A stretch of 64,000 nt of DNA from Roseomonas xinghualingensis (GCF_025791835.1 NZ_JAOXLP010000007.1:114573-178572); one strand, 5' to 3'. Shown: positions 21,131-30,209, counted from the stretch's first letter. Notes: a model not told the origin generated them from the sequence alone. Numbers and translations are program-made.

Positions 21131-21176
21131 ATGCTGGTTCCGCATAGCGGACCGACGTTATTGGCGGAACCAGCAT
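21131..21176 (+). promoter_or_regulatory. 13-bp inverted repeat after lysR
   Basis: ATGCTGGTTCCGC / GCGGAACCAGCAT, perfect 13-bp arms with a 20-base loop, 18 bases past the lysR stop. There is no T-run after it. It could cap the trxB-lysR transcript or be a protein site. Confidence 0.45.
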
Positions 21177-21214
21177 AGCGAAGCGGAGAATACCCTCTGT
21201 TCCGTTCGGTGATT

Positions 21215-21323
21215 GATCCGGACGGGGTCTTGGACCCCGCGTCTCCTAGACGTGAAGCCTCCCTGTATGTCACTCGCCCGGAAGGCCTTGGCTTCAGGCC
21301 GTGCTTTCCGGGCTTTCTTTTTT
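21215..21323 (+). ncRNA. Candidate small RNA or structured leader with intrinsic terminator
   Basis: Two adjacent hairpins (GGGGTC-TTG-GACCCC at 21224-21238, CGTCT-CCT-AGACG at 21240-21252) are followed by a terminator hairpin (GCCCGGAA ... TTCCGGGC with inner GGCCT/AGGCC, 21276-21313) and a TTTCTTTTTT tract (21314-21323). No credible ORF overlaps. It could be an independent sRNA or an attenuated leader of the DUF6481-like gene starting 85 bases later. No promoter could be assigned with confidence; the 5' end is a guess. Confidence 0.45.
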
Positions 21324-21408
21324 GTGCGCGCGATGCCACGTGACGGCCACCCGCGACGCGGCCCGACCGGAGAGCAGAACCGGCCCCGGCCCCCAGCAGA
21401 GAGCAAAG

Positions 21409-21786
21409 ATGCGAACCCTCAAGGGCACTGACTTCAACGACCGCAGCAAGAATTCCATGGAGGCCAAGAAGGCCCTGCTCGAGCGCTTCAAGGCGCGCCC
21501 CACTGCGGATGACCCCGTTGTGCAGGCCCGCCAGGAGGAGCGCCGCCGGATCATCGAGGCACGCGAAATACGCGAAGCCGAGCGCCGGCGCCTGAAGGAG
21601 GAGGAGAAGGCCCGCCAGGAGGCCGAGCGCCTGCGCCTGATCGCTGAGGAAGAGGCACGCCAGGCCGAGTTGGCACGCCAGGCCGCCGAGGCAGCCGAGG
21701 CAGCCAAGCAGGCCCTGATTGAGGCGAAGCTTGAGCGCGACCGCCGCTATGCGGCGCGCAAGGCACGGACGAAGGGGCGCAAGTAG
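21409..21786 (+). CDS. DUF6481-like highly charged helical protein
   Basis: A 125-residue protein, nearly all charged helix. It begins MRTLKGTDFNDRSKNSMEAKKALLERFKARP and continues as a long predicted coiled coil of Arg/Glu/Ala repeats ending in a basic tail. This N-terminus matches what I know as DUF6481, a small alphaproteobacterial family of unknown function, often near cold-shock genes. ATG 21409 was chosen because the family motif begins there; the upstream extension overlaps the terminator. It is followed by a strong terminator. Confidence 0.8.
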   Translation: MRTLKGTDFNDRSKNSMEAKKALLERFKARPTADDPVVQARQEERRRIIEAREIREAERRRLKEEEKARQEAERLRLIAEEEARQAELARQAAEAAEAAKQALIEAKLERDRRYAARKARTKGRK

Positions 21787-21813
21787 CCCCTTCTCCCCGT
21801 TCCGATGCGTTTC

Positions 21814-21847
21814 ACGCCGCCGGTCCCGCAGGGGCCGGCGGCGTTTT
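21814..21847 (+). terminator. Intrinsic terminator after the DUF6481-like gene
   Basis: ACGCCGCCGG / CCGGCGGCGT, 10-bp perfect arms with an 11-base loop, followed by TTT. It abuts the stop codon of the convergent epimerase gene and may serve both. Confidence 0.7.
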
Positions 21848-22773
21848 CATGCGGGGGCTGTCGCCAGCGGCACGCCGATCCGCGTGGAATGGTCGAGGAT
21901 GATCGGCTCCAGTCCCGGATCGACCAGGCCGGCGGAAAAGCCGGGATAGACCGTGCCGAGTCGCGCAGGCCAGCCGGCGACGAGTCGCTCCACCGCCGGG
22001 TCCGGCGCGCAGGCGATGCCGGTTGTGGCGATGCCGCAGGCGGCCAGGGCCGCCCTGGCCGAATCGGCGGAGCCAGCAAGGGAGGGGACGTGCAGCACCC
22101 GCCCCGGCACCGCCTCCAGCCCCGCCCGCATGGCCAGACCGAGCGAAGCTTCCACCGAGGCCACGGGGATGGCGTGATCCGGCGCCAGTGGCGCGGTGAA
22201 GGGCCGGCCCCGCAGGGCGGCATCGATCAGATCCGAGACGAAGCCCGCCCCCGGCGGCGCGGTGCGCGTGGCGGTGCGGATGATGGAAACCGGCAGGCGC
22301 AGGATCACGCCATCCGCCTCCCCGCGCCGCGTGGCGTCCAGCAAAAGGCGCTCGGCGATCAGCTTGGTCGTGCCATAGGTCGAACGGGGCTCGGGCTGGG
22401 TATCCTCCGTCGCCACAATGTCCCCACGGCCGAAGACAGCGATGCTGGACAGCAGCAGGACGCGTGGAGGCACGGCCTGCATGCGCGCCCAGCGGAGCAC
22501 GGCGCGCATCCCTTCCACATTGATCGCGAAGGCCAATTCGGGGTCGGCCTCGCTCACCTGGCTGGTGATGGCCGCGGCGTGGATGACCACATCCGCCATG
22601 GGCGCCAGCTCAGTAAAGCGGGCGATGTCCGCCACGATCCCCTGGAAGGGCGCACCGGTGGGCGGGGAGGCGCGATCCAGCCCCGTGACCGCCGATACGC
22701 GAGGATCGGCCGCGAGCATCGACGCCACCCTGCCGCCCAGAAAGCCGGCGGCGCCGGTGACGATGACGCGCAT
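21847..22773 (-). CDS. NAD-dependent epimerase/dehydratase family protein (DenD-like)
   Basis: A 308-residue extended short-chain dehydrogenase. It has the Rossmann glycine motif (TGAAGFLG, residues 6-13) and the catalytic YxxxK in STYGTTKLIAE, with an upstream serine in LLSSIAVFG. The overall sequence resembles D-erythronate 4-dehydrogenase (DenD) and relatives. It follows a Bug binding protein by 3 bp, so solute capture and oxidation may be linked. The exact substrate is unproven. Confidence 0.85.
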   Translation of the reverse strand: MRVIVTGAAGFLGGRVASMLAADPRVSAVTGLDRASPPTGAPFQGIVADIARFTELAPMADVVIHAAAITSQVSEADPELAFAINVEGMRAVLRWARMQAVPPRVLLLSSIAVFGRGDIVATEDTQPEPRSTYGTTKLIAERLLLDATRRGEADGVILRLPVSIIRTATRTAPPGAGFVSDLIDAALRGRPFTAPLAPDHAIPVASVEASLGLAMRAGLEAVPGRVLHVPSLAGSADSARAALAACGIATTGIACAPDPAVERLVAGWPARLGTVYPGFSAGLVDPGLEPIILDHSTRIGVPLATAPA

Positions 22774-22776
22774 GGA

Positions 22777-23754
22777 TCAGCCCGGCTTCACATTGGCGGT
22801 GCGGATGACCTCGGCCCAGCGGGCGATGTCCTCCTTCAGGAAGCTCTCCATGGTGGCGGCATCGCGCATGTTCACCGTCATGCCGACCTCGGTGGTGCGG
22901 ACCCGGACAGGCTCCCGCGCAATGGCGGCCAGGGTCAGCTCCCGCAGGCGCGCCAGGGCGGGTGCCGGTACGCCCGAAGGGGCGAAGAGGCCGAACCAGG
23001 CATCAGCCTCCACCCCCGCCACGCCGGCCTGCGCCATGGTGGGCAGTTCCGGCAGATGCGGCGAGCGGTTGGGTGAGGCCACGGCCAGGGCGCGCAGCGC
23101 GCCGGACTGCACCTGGGACAGGATGGTCGGGGTGGTGGCGAAGCTCACCTGCACATGGCCGCCGAGCAGGTCGTTCAGCATGGGCGAGGAGCCGCGATAG
23201 GGCACATGCACCATGTCCGCGCCCGTCTTCGCGCGGAACAACTCCAGCGTCAGGTGCGAGGCCGAGCCCTGGCCGGTGGAGGCGCAGGTGATCTTGCCGG
23301 GCTGGGAGCGGACCAGGGCCAGCAACTCCTCCACGCTCTTCGCCGGCACATCCGGGCGCACGACCAGGATGTGCTGCAGGTCGGCCAGGCCGGCGAGCGG
23401 GGCGAAGTCCTTCACCGGATCATAGCCGCCGCCATCCGGGAGGAGGGAGATGTTGGTGGCATGGGTCTGGTTGGAGGCCAGCATGATCGAGGTGCCGTCC
23501 GAAGGACCGGTGGCGACGCGGCGCGCGCCGATGGAGCCACCGCCGCCCGCGACATTCTCCACCACCACCGGGGAGCCCAGATCCTTCGCGATTTCCCCGG
23601 CCACCAGGCGCGCCAGCACATCGGTCGGCCCGCCGGCCGGATAGGGCACGACGAGGGTGACAGGCCGGCCGGGCGCCCAGGCCGCCTGCGCGCGTGCGGC
23701 GGCGGGCATGGCGAGCGCGGTCGCAAGTGTGAATACGGAGCGCCGTGTGATCAT
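22777..23754 (-). CDS. Tripartite tricarboxylate transporter substrate-binding protein (Bug family)
   Basis: A 325-residue periplasmic receptor. A signal peptide (MITRRSVFTLATALAMPAAARAQA) with a twin arginine is followed by the family hallmarks PVTLVVPYPAGGPTDVLARL, VVENVAGGGGSIGARRV and VPYRGSSPMLNDLLGGHV. Bug proteins bind carboxylates and similar small solutes. ATG 23754 has a strong GGGAGG 6-7 bases upstream. No TctA/TctB membrane genes are nearby. It forms an operon with the DenD-like dehydrogenase. Confidence 0.93.
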   Translation of the reverse strand: MITRRSVFTLATALAMPAAARAQAAWAPGRPVTLVVPYPAGGPTDVLARLVAGEIAKDLGSPVVVENVAGGGGSIGARRVATGPSDGTSIMLASNQTHATNISLLPDGGGYDPVKDFAPLAGLADLQHILVVRPDVPAKSVEELLALVRSQPGKITCASTGQGSASHLTLELFRAKTGADMVHVPYRGSSPMLNDLLGGHVQVSFATTPTILSQVQSGALRALAVASPNRSPHLPELPTMAQAGVAGVEADAWFGLFAPSGVPAPALARLRELTLAAIAREPVRVRTTEVGMTVNMRDAATMESFLKEDIARWAEVIRTANVKPG

Positions 23755-23814
23755 CGGGGACCTCCCTTCCCTTTCGTGCTGTCCGCGCCAGGCGCGGGGG
23801 ATTGCCCGCTGGAT

Positions 23815-23830
23815 CGCACGAATTTGTGCG
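23815..23830. promoter_or_regulatory. Near-perfect palindrome between divergent Bug and hydrolase genes
   Basis: CGCACGAATTTGTGCG is a 16-bp dyad (CGCAC/GTGCG arms around an AATT centre). It lies 61 bases upstream of the Bug start and 118 upstream of the hydrolase start, a reasonable place for a shared operator. Confidence 0.35.
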
Positions 23831-23948
23831 TGAGGAAACGGCACAGGAACGGAAACGGGGCTGCGTGGCTTGCAGGCCTGCCAGCGGGCTGGCGGAATAT
23901 TCCTCCCGCGCCAGAATGCGCGTGACCGCAAGGCGATGGGAGACAGCC

Positions 23949-24833
23949 ATGTTCTTCGAGGGCTTCACGCTCGAGACCCGCGAGGCGAATGGCGTGTCCC
24001 TGCGCCTGCGCCGGGGCGGTGATGGCCCGCCGCTGCTTCTCCTGCACGGCAACCCGCAGACCCATGCCATGTGGCACAAGGTGGCGCCCGTTCTGGCGCG
24101 GCGCTTCACCGTGATCTGCCCGGACCTGCGTGGCTATGGCCTCAGCAGCAAGCCAGCCCTCTCCGCTGACAGTGCGGCGATGTCCAAGCGGGAGATGGCG
24201 GCTGACATGGCCGCGCTGATGAGCGGGCTGGGCTTCGAGCGCTTCGGCGTGGTGAGCCATGACAGCGGCGCCCGCGTGGCGCACCGGCTGGCGCTGGACC
24301 ACGCGGCGCGGGTGGAGCGGCTCTGCGTGATGGATATCGTCCCCACGCTGGCGCATTTCGAGCGCACCGACATGGCCTTCGCCATGGGTTACTATCACTG
24401 GTTCTTCCTGGCCCAGAAGCATCCCATCCCCGAGCGGATGATCCGGCGCGACGTGGAGGACTGGTTCCGCCTGCACACCAGCCGCGAGCCGAAGGACGAC
24501 GGCTTCTTCGATCCCGAGGCGCGTGCCGACTACATCGCCGCCCTGCATCTGGACGGCACGGTGGAATCCATCTGCGAGGATTACCGCGCCGCCACCGGCA
24601 TCGACCTGGAGCATGACCGCGCCTCCCGCGAGGCGGGGGAGCGGGTGTCCTGTCCGCTCCTGGCGCTCTGGGGCGCCAAGGGGAAGATCGGGCAGTGGTA
24701 CCAGCCGCTCCAGCTCTGGCGGGACTTCGCCGATGGCCCGATCACCGGCGGGCCGGTGAACAGCGGGCACTACCTGGCCGAGGAAGCACCGGAGGAGGTG
24801 CTGGCGGCGCTGGAGGGCTTCCTCAGACCGTGA
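23949..24833 (+). CDS. Alpha/beta hydrolase, fluoroacetate/haloacetate dehalogenase-like
   Basis: A 294-residue alpha/beta hydrolase closely following fluoroacetate dehalogenase layout: [26 protein letters not shown], nucleophile D105 in SHDSGARV, acid D129 in MDIVPT, the YYHWFFL segment and catalytic H274 in SGHYLAEE. In characterised enzymes two arginines in HDRGxR hold the carboxylate; here the first is serine (S106) and the second is kept (R109). It may therefore act on another ester or haloacid. ATG 23949 has GGAG 6 bases upstream. Its 3' end overlaps the convergent NAD kinase gene by 11 bp. Confidence 0.88.
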   Translation: MFFEGFTLETREANGVSLRLRRGGDGPPLLLLHGNPQTHAMWHKVAPVLARRFTVICPDLRGYGLSSKPALSADSAAMSKREMAADMAALMSGLGFERFGVVSHDSGARVAHRLALDHAARVERLCVMDIVPTLAHFERTDMAFAMGYYHWFFLAQKHPIPERMIRRDVEDWFRLHTSREPKDDGFFDPEARADYIAALHLDGTVESICEDYRAATGIDLEHDRASREAGERVSCPLLALWGAKGKIGQWYQPLQLWRDFADGPITGGPVNSGHYLAEEAPEEVLAALEGFLRP

Positions 24834-25650
24834 ACTGCTCGGCCAGGATACGTTCCGGCAGGCCCTGATCCGGGTCGAAGAGCATGGTCAGGCGCAGGCG
24901 GCGATCCTCGCAAATCTCGACACGGCGGACGTCGCGTACCTCGGTATAGTCGGCCACCGCCGCCACCGGGCGCTTCTCGGCCTCCAGGATCTCGAAGACC
25001 ACCGAAGCCGTGCCGGGCAGCAGCGCGCCGCGCCAGCGCCGGGGGCGGAAGGCGGAGATGGGCGTCATCGCCAGCAGGTTGGTGCCCAGCGGGATGATCG
25101 GCCCATGGGCGGAGAGGTTATAGGCGGTGCTGCCCGCCGGCGTGGCGACGAGGATGCCGTCGCAGATCAGCTCCGGCAGGCGCACCTTGCCATCCACCAG
25201 GATGCGGATCTTGGCCGCCTGGCGCGTTTCCCGCAGCAGCGAGACCTCGTTGATGGCCAGCGCCTCATGCGACGTGCCCTCGGCATCGAAGGCGCGCATC
25301 CGCAGGGGCTGCACCGAAGCGGCCTGGGCGGATTTCAGGCGTTCCGGCAGGCCATCCTCGCGATAGGGGTTCATCAGGAAGCCGACGCTGCCGCGATTCA
25401 TCCCATAGACGGGCAGGCCCTTGCCGAGGATGCGGTGCTGCGTCTCCAGCATCGCGCCATCACCGCCCAGCGCCACCACCACGGCCGCGTCCTCCAGCGG
25501 CGCATCGCCATGGATAGCAACGAGGCGCGCGCGGGCGGCGCAGGCCTCCTCGGTCGCGGCCGCGTGGAAGGCAATGCGGCCGGTCAGGTCATCCGGCAGT
25601 TCGCGTACCGCGTCCGGATCGGGCGCACCACCGAGGAGGGCGGCTGTCAT
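24823..25650 (-). CDS. nadK: NAD kinase
   Basis: Phosphorylates NAD to NADP. The 275-residue protein has the GGDG motif ([11 protein letters not shown]), the NE-containing substrate loop (AINEVSLLR) and the glycine-rich [21 protein letters not shown]. Length is normal for a bacterial NadK. Its start overlaps the stop of the upstream nitrilase-family gene (25647-25650), indicating coupling; its 3' end overlaps the convergent hydrolase. Confidence 0.95.
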   Translation of the reverse strand: MTAALLGGAPDPDAVRELPDDLTGRIAFHAAATEEACAARARLVAIHGDAPLEDAAVVVALGGDGAMLETQHRILGKGLPVYGMNRGSVGFLMNPYREDGLPERLKSAQAASVQPLRMRAFDAEGTSHEALAINEVSLLRETRQAAKIRILVDGKVRLPELICDGILVATPAGSTAYNLSAHGPIIPLGTNLLAMTPISAFRPRRWRGALLPGTASVVFEILEAEKRPVAAVADYTEVRDVRRVEICEDRRLRLTMLFDPDQGLPERILAEQFTV

Positions 25651-26480
25651 GCCAGCCGCCGGTGTTCCAGCACCGGCATGTCACGGCGCACGCGCTCGGT
25701 TACCGCCGGATCGATGCGGGCGGTGGCCCAGCCGGTGCCGTCCGAGCATTTGGCAACGACATGCCCCCAGGGATCGCAGATCAGGGAATGGCCATAGGTG
25801 TGGCGCGCCCCCTTGGGTTCCATATGCTGGCCCCAGGTGGCGGGGGCTGCGAACCAGCACTGGGTCTCGATGGCCCGGGCGCGGATCAACACCTCCCAAT
25901 GGTCCTTGCCGGTCTGCAAGGTGAAGGCGGCGGGTAGGAAGATCAGTTCGGCACCGGCCCGGCGGAGGGAAAGGAACAGCTCCGGGAAGCGCACGTCGTA
26001 GCAGATGGCGAGGCCACAATGCGTCTGGCCCGCCTTGGCGGTGACGATGGTGCTGCCGCCATCATAGGTCGAGCTTTCGCGGTACCCCGTGCCGTCCGGC
26101 GCAGTGATGTCGAAGAGATGGATCTTGCTGTAGCGCGCGATCTCCCGCCCATCCGGGCCGAAGAGCAGGCTGGTGTTGCGCAGCCGGTCACCCACGCGCT
26201 CGCCGATGCTGCCGCCATGGACATGGATGCGGTTGGCCACCGCCATCTCGCGCAGCGCCTCATAGGCCTCGCCGCCCCGGGCATTGGAGCCGGGCTCCGG
26301 CAGAAGCTCGGCGGCCGCCATCTTGGTGGCACGGTCGCCGCCAAGGCAGGTCCATATCTCAGGAAAGGCGATGATGTCCGGGCGATCGGCTTCGATGGCG
26401 CCAGCCGCGAGGCGGGCAGCCTGGGCAATGTTGGCGGCCTTGTCGGCGCCGGGATTCATCTGCACGACCGTGACGCGCAT
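25647..26480 (-). CDS. Carbon-nitrogen hydrolase (Nit1/omega-amidase-like)
   Basis: A 277-residue nitrilase-superfamily amidase with the complete triad E41 (AFPE), K119 (YSKIHLFD) and C160 ([12 protein letters not shown]). The pattern fits Nit1 deaminated-glutathione amidase and omega-amidase relatives, which clean up side products of glutamine transaminases. It is the first gene of a two-gene unit with nadK (ATGA overlap). Choosing between these activities needs comparison beyond what is visible. Confidence 0.92.
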   Translation of the reverse strand: MRVTVVQMNPGADKAANIAQAARLAAGAIEADRPDIIAFPEIWTCLGGDRATKMAAAELLPEPGSNARGGEAYEALREMAVANRIHVHGGSIGERVGDRLRNTSLLFGPDGREIARYSKIHLFDITAPDGTGYRESSTYDGGSTIVTAKAGQTHCGLAICYDVRFPELFLSLRRAGAELIFLPAAFTLQTGKDHWEVLIRARAIETQCWFAAPATWGQHMEPKGARHTYGHSLICDPWGHVVAKCSDGTGWATARIDPAVTERVRRDMPVLEHRRLA

Positions 26481-26612
26481 TCTATGCTCCAGGATGGGAC
26501 GCTTCAGCGGCGCTCATCAAGCGCGCCTGGAGGAGTTGGGGCAAGGGTCCGGGGTTGACGCACGGGCCCCGCACCGCCTCCATCCGCCCCAGAAGCTGGA
26601 GGATTCCGTCCC

Positions 26613-27584
26613 ATGTTCCATCGCCGCGCCCTCCTGGGGGTCCCCGCAGCCATCTTGGCCGCGCCGTATGTGGCACGGGCCCAGGGCACCTGGCCCAACC
26701 GCCCCATCCGCCTGATCGTCGCCTTCGCCGCCGGCGGCGCGGCGGACAGCGTCGCCCGCGTGCTCGCGCCGCGCATGTCCGAGAAGCTGGGGCAGAATGT
26801 GGTGGTGGAGAACCGCACCGGTGGCAGCGGGTCCAATGGCGGGGCGGCGGTGGCCCAGGCGGCACCGGATGGCTACACCCTGCTCTGGGATGCGTCCTCC
26901 CATATCGTGAATCCGAGCCTGCTGCGGGGGCTCTCCTTCGACTACACCACCGCTTTCCTTCCCGTGACTCTGGCGGCCACTTTCCCGCAGGTGCTGGCGA
27001 TGAAGGCCGAGAGCCCGGCCAAAAACCTGGCGGAGTTCATCGCCCTGGCGAAGCGGCAGCCGGGCGGGCTGAATATCGGCACCCAGGGCAATGCGACCGC
27101 CGGCCATCTGGCCCTGGCCCAACTCCAAAGGCTGGCCGGGCTTGAACTGACCCATGCCGCCTATCGCGGTGGGGCGGATGCGGCACGTGATCTGGCGGCG
27201 GGGGTGCTGGACGGCACCTTCATCACCGCGCTCTCGGCAGGACCGATCGTGGATTCCGGCCGGGCACGGATGCTCGCGGTGGCGACGGAGCAGCGCCTGC
27301 CCTCCCGCCCCGACGTACCGACCTTCGCGGAGGCAGGGCTTCCCGGCCTGCTTATCGCTGAATGGTGCGCCCTCTTCGCCCCGGCCGGCACGCCGCCCCA
27401 GGTGGCGGAGCGGCTGCACGGCGCCATGGTGGCAGCCCTGGCAGAACCGGAATCCAAGGCGCGGTTGGATCAGCTTGTGGCGGTGCCCGTGGGCTCCTCG
27501 CCGGCCGAATTCGCCCGCTTCATCCAGGAGGGGCGGGCGGCCATGGCCACGCTGGTGCGCGAGGCCAATATCCGCATCGACTGA
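26613..27584 (+). CDS. Tripartite tricarboxylate transporter substrate-binding protein (Bug family), second copy
   Basis: A 323-residue Bug receptor with signal peptide (MFHRRALLGVPAAILAAPYVARAQ) and the motifs RPIRLIVAFAAGGAADSVARV, VVENRTGGSGSNGG and LTHAAYRGGADAARDL. It differs clearly from the Bug protein at 22777-23754, so it is not a recent duplicate. It stands alone with no TctA/TctB genes; its ligand is unknown. Confidence 0.93.
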   Translation: MFHRRALLGVPAAILAAPYVARAQGTWPNRPIRLIVAFAAGGAADSVARVLAPRMSEKLGQNVVVENRTGGSGSNGGAAVAQAAPDGYTLLWDASSHIVNPSLLRGLSFDYTTAFLPVTLAATFPQVLAMKAESPAKNLAEFIALAKRQPGGLNIGTQGNATAGHLALAQLQRLAGLELTHAAYRGGADAARDLAAGVLDGTFITALSAGPIVDSGRARMLAVATEQRLPSRPDVPTFAEAGLPGLLIAEWCALFAPAGTPPQVAERLHGAMVAALAEPESKARLDQLVAVPVGSSPAEFARFIQEGRAAMATLVREANIRID

Positions 27585-27585
27585 G

Positions 27586-27771
27586 TTACGGCGCCCGGTT
27601 GGGCGGGCCGCTCCGGGCATTCGCCCGGGCGGCCAGCCCTGTCACCACCGCGGCGACGAGGGCGATGCCGGCCACTGCCAGCAAGGCCAGCGAGAAGCCA
27701 AGCTGAAGCACCCGCGCCGCCAGGGCGAGCAGGATGAAGAGCACGGCAAGACCGAGAGCCCAGCGCATCAT
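27586..27771 (-). CDS. Small hypothetical membrane protein
   Basis: A 61-residue protein with two hydrophobic helices (about residues 4-22 and 25-48) and a polar tail. It is convergent with the Bug gene, one base from its stop. I do not recognise a family; the regular hydrophobic/polar layout is the only support that it is real. Confidence 0.5.
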   Translation of the reverse strand: MMRWALGLAVLFILLALAARVLQLGFSLALLAVAGIALVAAVVTGLAARANARSGPPNRAP

Positions 27772-27834
27772 CGGGGGTGGTTCCTTCCAGATCCGCCTCT
27801 GGAACGGGCCCGCGGCGGCTGCGTTGCGCCTGCG

Positions 27835-28320
27835 CTACTCCGACCGGAAGGAGCGGAGATCGGGCTTGATCGCCAGGACCGCCTCCGCCAGCGGCGCGGG
27901 CCAGGGCGCGCGGCGCGTGGGAACGGTGAGGCTGGCCGAGCCCTCATCCAGAAGCAGGAGATAGATCCGTTCCAGCTGGGTGTCGTAGCCGAGGAACAGC
28001 CCTTCCTGAGCGCAGTCTCCACCGTCACAGGTCCAGCCGAAGACGTAACGCTGATCCTTGGTTCTCAGGGAGCCTGGATCATCTGCGTGCAGATGGCGGT
28101 AGATATAGGTTTGCCGCCCCCGCACGACGGAGCGGAAGACAATCGACAAGTCCGGATGCGCGGCGAGCTTCGCCACGGACTGCCCCTCCAGCGTCAACGG
28201 AGAAGGCTCCGGTGCAGGCTGGGCCGAAGCCGGCGCGGAGAAGAACAGAGTGGCCAAAAGCAGAAGGGCGAGTGGTCGCCCACCCGCCCTCCGCAAAGGC
28301 TTACGGTAAGGCGTGCTCAC
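27835..28320 (-). CDS. Secreted protein, possibly Ivy-type lysozyme inhibitor
   Basis: A 161-residue protein with a signal peptide (about residues 12-34, ending APASAQ). In the mature part, a strand ending WTC is followed by DGGDC and more strands ([19 protein letters not shown]). Ivy-family C-type lysozyme inhibitors carry a six-residue CKPHDC loop in the same setting; here it is C98-D-G-G-D-C103, with the same spacing and the D-C ending. The match is by eye and only suggestive. Its GTG start overlaps the rplQ stop (GTGA), so it rides on the ribosomal alpha operon. Confidence 0.65.
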   Translation of the reverse strand: MSTPYRKPLRRAGGRPLALLLLATLFFSAPASAQPAPEPSPLTLEGQSVAKLAAHPDLSIVFRSVVRGRQTYIYRHLHADDPGSLRTKDQRYVFGWTCDGGDCAQEGLFLGYDTQLERIYLLLLDEGSASLTVPTRRAPWPAPLAEAVLAIKPDLRSFRSE

Positions 28321-28742
28321 GCCTCGGCCGTCGCTTCCTCCACCACCTCAGGCTTCGGACCGCTGTCCAGGCCCTTGGCGGCAACATCGCGCTCGATCAG
28401 CTCGATCACCGCCATCTGCGCGGCGTCGCCATAGCGGATGCCGGCGCGCAGGACGCGGGTGTAGCCGCCGTTGCGCGCGGCGTAGCGCGGCGCCAGCGTA
28501 TCGAACAGCTTGCGGACCACCGCAGCGTCGCGGATCTGCGCGCTCGCCTGGCGGCGGGCATGCAGGTCGCCACGCTTACCGAGGGTGATGATGCGCTCCA
28601 CATAGGGGCGCAGCTCCTTGGCCTTCGGCAGGGTGGTGGTGATCTGCTCATGCTTGAGCAGGCTGGTCGCCATGTTGCGGAACATGGAGATCCGGTGGGC
28701 GGAGGTGACGCCGAGCTTCCGGCCCGAAACCCCGTGACGCAT
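28317..28742 (-). CDS. rplQ: 50S ribosomal protein L17
   Basis: L17 sits near the exit tunnel on the large subunit. The N-terminus [25 protein letters not shown] is the family signature and [14 protein letters not shown] closes the core; an acidic Glu/Ala-rich tail extends it to 141 residues. It is the last ribosomal gene of the alpha operon, after rpoA, as in most bacteria. Confidence 0.98.
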   Translation of the reverse strand: MRHGVSGRKLGVTSAHRISMFRNMATSLLKHEQITTTLPKAKELRPYVERIITLGKRGDLHARRQASAQIRDAAVVRKLFDTLAPRYAARNGGYTRVLRAGIRYGDAAQMAVIELIERDVAAKGLDSGPKPEVVEEATAEA

Positions 28743-28770
28743 TTTCCTCTAGTCCTTTCCTACGGGCCGC

Positions 28771-29796
28771 TTAGAAGGGCTCGTCGACCTTGCGGGCCAG
28801 GTCCTCGATATTCTCCGGCGGCCAGCCGGGGACGTTCATGCCGAGCTGCAGACCCATGGAGGTGAGCACCTCCTTGATCTCGTTCAGCGACTTGCGGCCG
28901 AAATTCGGCGTACGCAGCATCTCCTGCTCAGACTTCTGAACGAGATCGCCGATATAGACGATGTTGTCGTTCTTCAGGCAGTTCGCAGAGCGGACGGAGA
29001 GTTCGAGCTCGTCCACCTTACGGAGCAGGTTGCGGTTGAACGGCAGATCGTCCTCGACCTCGGCAGCACGCGCTTCGCGCGGCTCGTCGAAGTTGATGAA
29101 GAGCTGCAGCTGGTCCTGCAGGATGCGGGCAGCCAGGGCCACCGCGTCATCCGGAGAAACCGTGCCGTCCGTCTCCACGGTGAGCACCAGCTTGTCGTAG
29201 TCCGTGCGCTGGCCGACGCGGGTCGGCTCCACGCGATAGGCCACGCGGCGCACCGGGGAATAGATGGCATCCACGGGGATCAGGCCGATCGGCGCGTCCT
29301 CGGGGCGGTTCTCAGAAGCCGGGACATAGCCCTTGCCGGTGGCAACCGTCAGCTCGGCATTCAGCTTGGCGCCGTCGTCGAGGGTGCAGATCACCAGTTC
29401 CGGGTTGGCGATCTCGATGTCGCCGGTCACCTGGATCTGGCCAGCCGTCACCTCGCCCGGGCCGGTCGCCGTCAGGGAGAGGCGCTTGGAGCCCTCGCCC
29501 TGCATGCGGACAGCCAGGCGCTTGATGTTCAGGACGATGTCCGTCACGTCCTCGCGCACGCCGGGGAGGCTGCTGAATTCATGCAGCGCGCCCTCGATCT
29601 GCACCGCCGTGACAGCCGCACCCTGGAGGGAGGACAGCAGCACGCGGCGCAGGGCGTTGCCGAGCGTCATGCCAAAGCCACGCTCCAGCGGCTCGGCAAT
29701 GATGGTCGCGACGCGAGAGGGGTCGTTGCCCCCCTCCACATCCAGACGCTCGGGCTTGATCAGGGAACGCCAGTTGCGATCCATCACACCACTCAT
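28771..29796 (-). CDS. rpoA: DNA-directed RNA polymerase subunit alpha
   Basis: Dimerises to nucleate RNA polymerase assembly and contacts activators and UP elements through its C-terminal domain. The N-terminal domain shows [28 protein letters not shown]; the alpha-CTD shows [17 protein letters not shown] and [20 protein letters not shown] 29796 gives 341 residues and has AGGGG about 10 bases upstream; an ATG at 29784 (337 residues) is the alternative. Confidence 0.98.
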   Translation of the reverse strand: MSGVMDRNWRSLIKPERLDVEGGNDPSRVATIIAEPLERGFGMTLGNALRRVLLSSLQGAAVTAVQIEGALHEFSSLPGVREDVTDIVLNIKRLAVRMQGEGSKRLSLTATGPGEVTAGQIQVTGDIEIANPELVICTLDDGAKLNAELTVATGKGYVPASENRPEDAPIGLIPVDAIYSPVRRVAYRVEPTRVGQRTDYDKLVLTVETDGTVSPDDAVALAARILQDQLQLFINFDEPREARAAEVEDDLPFNRNLLRKVDELELSVRSANCLKNDNIVYIGDLVQKSEQEMLRTPNFGRKSLNEIKEVLTSMGLQLGMNVPGWPPENIEDLARKVDEPF

Positions 29797-29809
29797 GGTG
29801 GGGTACCCC

Positions 29810-30208
29810 TCAGACGCGGCGCCGCTTGCGGGGACGGCAGCCATTGTGCGGGATCGGCGTCACGTCCTTGATCGCGGTGACGTAGAAGCCGACGGCCTGC
29901 AGGGCACGCAGGGCGCTCTCGCGGCCCGAGCCGGGACCGGAGACCATGATCTCCAGCGTCTCCATGCCGTGCTCGCGCGCCTTCTTGCCCGCATCCTCAG
30001 CCGCGACCTGCGCGGCATAGGGAGTGGACTTGCGGCTGCCCTTGAAGCCCTGGGAACCCGAAGACGACCAGGCGATCGCGTTGCCCTGGCTGTCCGTGAT
30101 CGTGACGATCGTGTTGTTGAAGGAGGCGAGGACGTGCGCCACGCCGGAAGAGATGTTCTTCCGTTCCTTCTTGCGGGGGCGGGAGCCCGCGTTCGGCTGA
30201 CGCGCCAT
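29810..30208 (-). CDS. rpsK: 30S ribosomal protein S11
   Basis: Platform protein near the E site and mRNA exit. [16 protein letters not shown] ([16 protein letters not shown]), [20 protein letters not shown] and the C-terminal [14 protein letters not shown] are diagnostic. The 132-residue length is normal. It lies one base after the rpsM stop. Confidence 0.98.
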   Translation of the reverse strand: MARQPNAGSRPRKKERKNISSGVAHVLASFNNTIVTITDSQGNAIAWSSSGSQGFKGSRKSTPYAAQVAAEDAGKKAREHGMETLEIMVSGPGSGRESALRALQAVGFYVTAIKDVTPIPHNGCRPRKRRRV

Positions 30209-30209
30209 C

